A stretch of 5,657 nt of DNA from an uncultured Alistipes sp. (GTDB lineage: Bacteria > Bacteroidota > Bacteroidia > Bacteroidales > Rikenellaceae). The notes beneath the pieces were generated by a model. It searched no databases. It was not told where the DNA came from and saw nothing but the letters and a program-made list of their open reading frames with translations. Shown here piece by piece: positions 5,191-5,657 of this stretch. The stretch is taken from positions 1 to 5,657 of the forward strand of contig CAMWJM010000092.1 in assembly GCA_947174575.1 (NCBI GenBank), in the 5' to 3' direction. The translations under genes were made by a program, and so were the position numbers. Every line of letters starts with the position of its first letter. Position 1 is the first letter of the stretch.

Positions 5191-5657
5191 TTACAACGTT
5201 ACTCCGGTTTTGAAAATGGCGATCTCCTTGAAGCCGGTCTTCTCGTGGTGGAGGTGTTCGCCGTCGGCCGTGGCGAGGACTTTGGCGATGAAACGCTCCA
5301 GCACGGCCTGCGGCTCCTCGTCTTCGACGAGCGTGCCGGCGTTGAAGTCGATCCAGTTGGATTTGAACTTCGAGAGTTGCGTGTTGGTCGCGATTTTCAT
5401 GGTCGGCACGAAAGCCCCGAACGGCGTGCCGCGCCCCGTGGTGAAGAGCACCAACTGGCACCCCGACAACGCGAGCGCCGAGGCGGCCACGAGGTCGTTG
5501 CCCGGAGCCTGCAGCAGGTTGAGACCCTGACGGCAAATGGGCTGCGTGTACTTCAGCACGTCGACCACCGGCTGGGCGCCGCCCTTCTGGACGCAGCCCA
5601 ACGATTTCTCCTCCAAAGTGGTGATGCCGCCCTTCTTGTTGCCGGGCGAGGGATTCT
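5191..5657 (-). CDS. uxaA: Altronate dehydratase, C-terminal part (5' end outside window)
   Basis: The visible frame gives 154 residues and the TAA stop; its N-terminal portion lies beyond the right edge. The sequence is a clear UxaA/GarD-family C terminus: NPSPGNKKGGITTLEEKSLG at the left of the fragment, then PVVDVLKY, APGNDLVAASALALSGCQ, LFTTGRGTPFGAFVPTMKI, NWIDFNAGTLVEDEE, and the family ending EIAIFKTGVTL. UxaA is a metal-dependent cytoplasmic lyase that dehydrates D-altronate to 2-keto-3-deoxy-D-gluconate, the third step of galacturonate breakdown by the isomerase route. Cysteines in LGC and SGC may belong to the metal site, but I cannot assign them with confidence. Related galactarate dehydratases share this fold; the motifs and the adjacent pectin genes favour altronate as substrate. 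The gene reads in the same direction as CE8 and GH43 but is separated from them by 240 bases, so a single operon is possible, not shown. Confidence 0.93.
   Translation of the reverse strand, partial: NPSPGNKKGGITTLEEKSLGCVQKGGAQPVVDVLKYTQPICRQGLNLLQAPGNDLVAASALALSGCQLVLFTTGRGTPFGAFVPTMKIATNTQLSKFKSNWIDFNAGTLVEDEEPQAVLERFIAKVLATADGEHLHHEKTGFKEIAIFKTGVTL

Overview
The window looks like chromosome from a GC-rich member of the Bacteroidales; Alistipes or another Rikenellaceae is my best guess. The reasons are GC-rich coding DNA, promoter-like sites of the Bacteroidetes type (TTTG / TAnnTTTG), a DUF5106-type lipoprotein otherwise familiar from Bacteroidales, secreted enzymes whose signal peptides end in SAQ or AHAQ, and pectin-degradation genes typical of gut Bacteroidetes. 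The genus is inference from composition and protein style, not from a database search.

Layout: (i) 1-565, minus strand, the N-terminal half of a lipoprotein with a DUF5106 domain, running off the left edge. (ii) 566-713, a divergent intergenic region with a promoter-like site for each neighbour and a dyad between them. (iii) 714-2036, plus strand, a complete DinF-type MATE transporter. (iv) 2037-2205, a convergent intergenic region with a heptamer tandem repeat and two strong hairpins. (v) 2206-3849 and 3859-4950, both minus strand and 9 bases apart: a secreted GH43 glycosidase and, upstream of it in transcription, a secreted CE8 pectin methylesterase with a GTG start and an unusual C-terminal tail. 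(vi) 4951-5190, 240 non-coding bases that look like a small interspersed repeat. (vii) 5191-5657, minus strand, the C-terminal part of altronate dehydratase (UxaA), cut by the right edge.

The three right-hand genes are co-oriented and fit one pathway. CE8 removes methyl esters from pectin outside the cytoplasm, GH43 probably trims arabinose- or xylose-containing side chains, and UxaA converts D-altronate, made from galacturonate, to 2-keto-3-deoxygluconate in the cytoplasm. No SusC/SusD, polysaccharide lyase or regulator lies inside the window, so a full polysaccharide utilization locus cannot be claimed. The left-hand pair (lipoprotein and MATE exporter) has no visible link to pectin. I see no RNA genes, CRISPR array, transposase or phage gene. 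Nothing here is clearly a new biological system; the items most worth a second look are the repeat-like block at 4981-5190, the CE8 tail, and the compact divergent promoter region.
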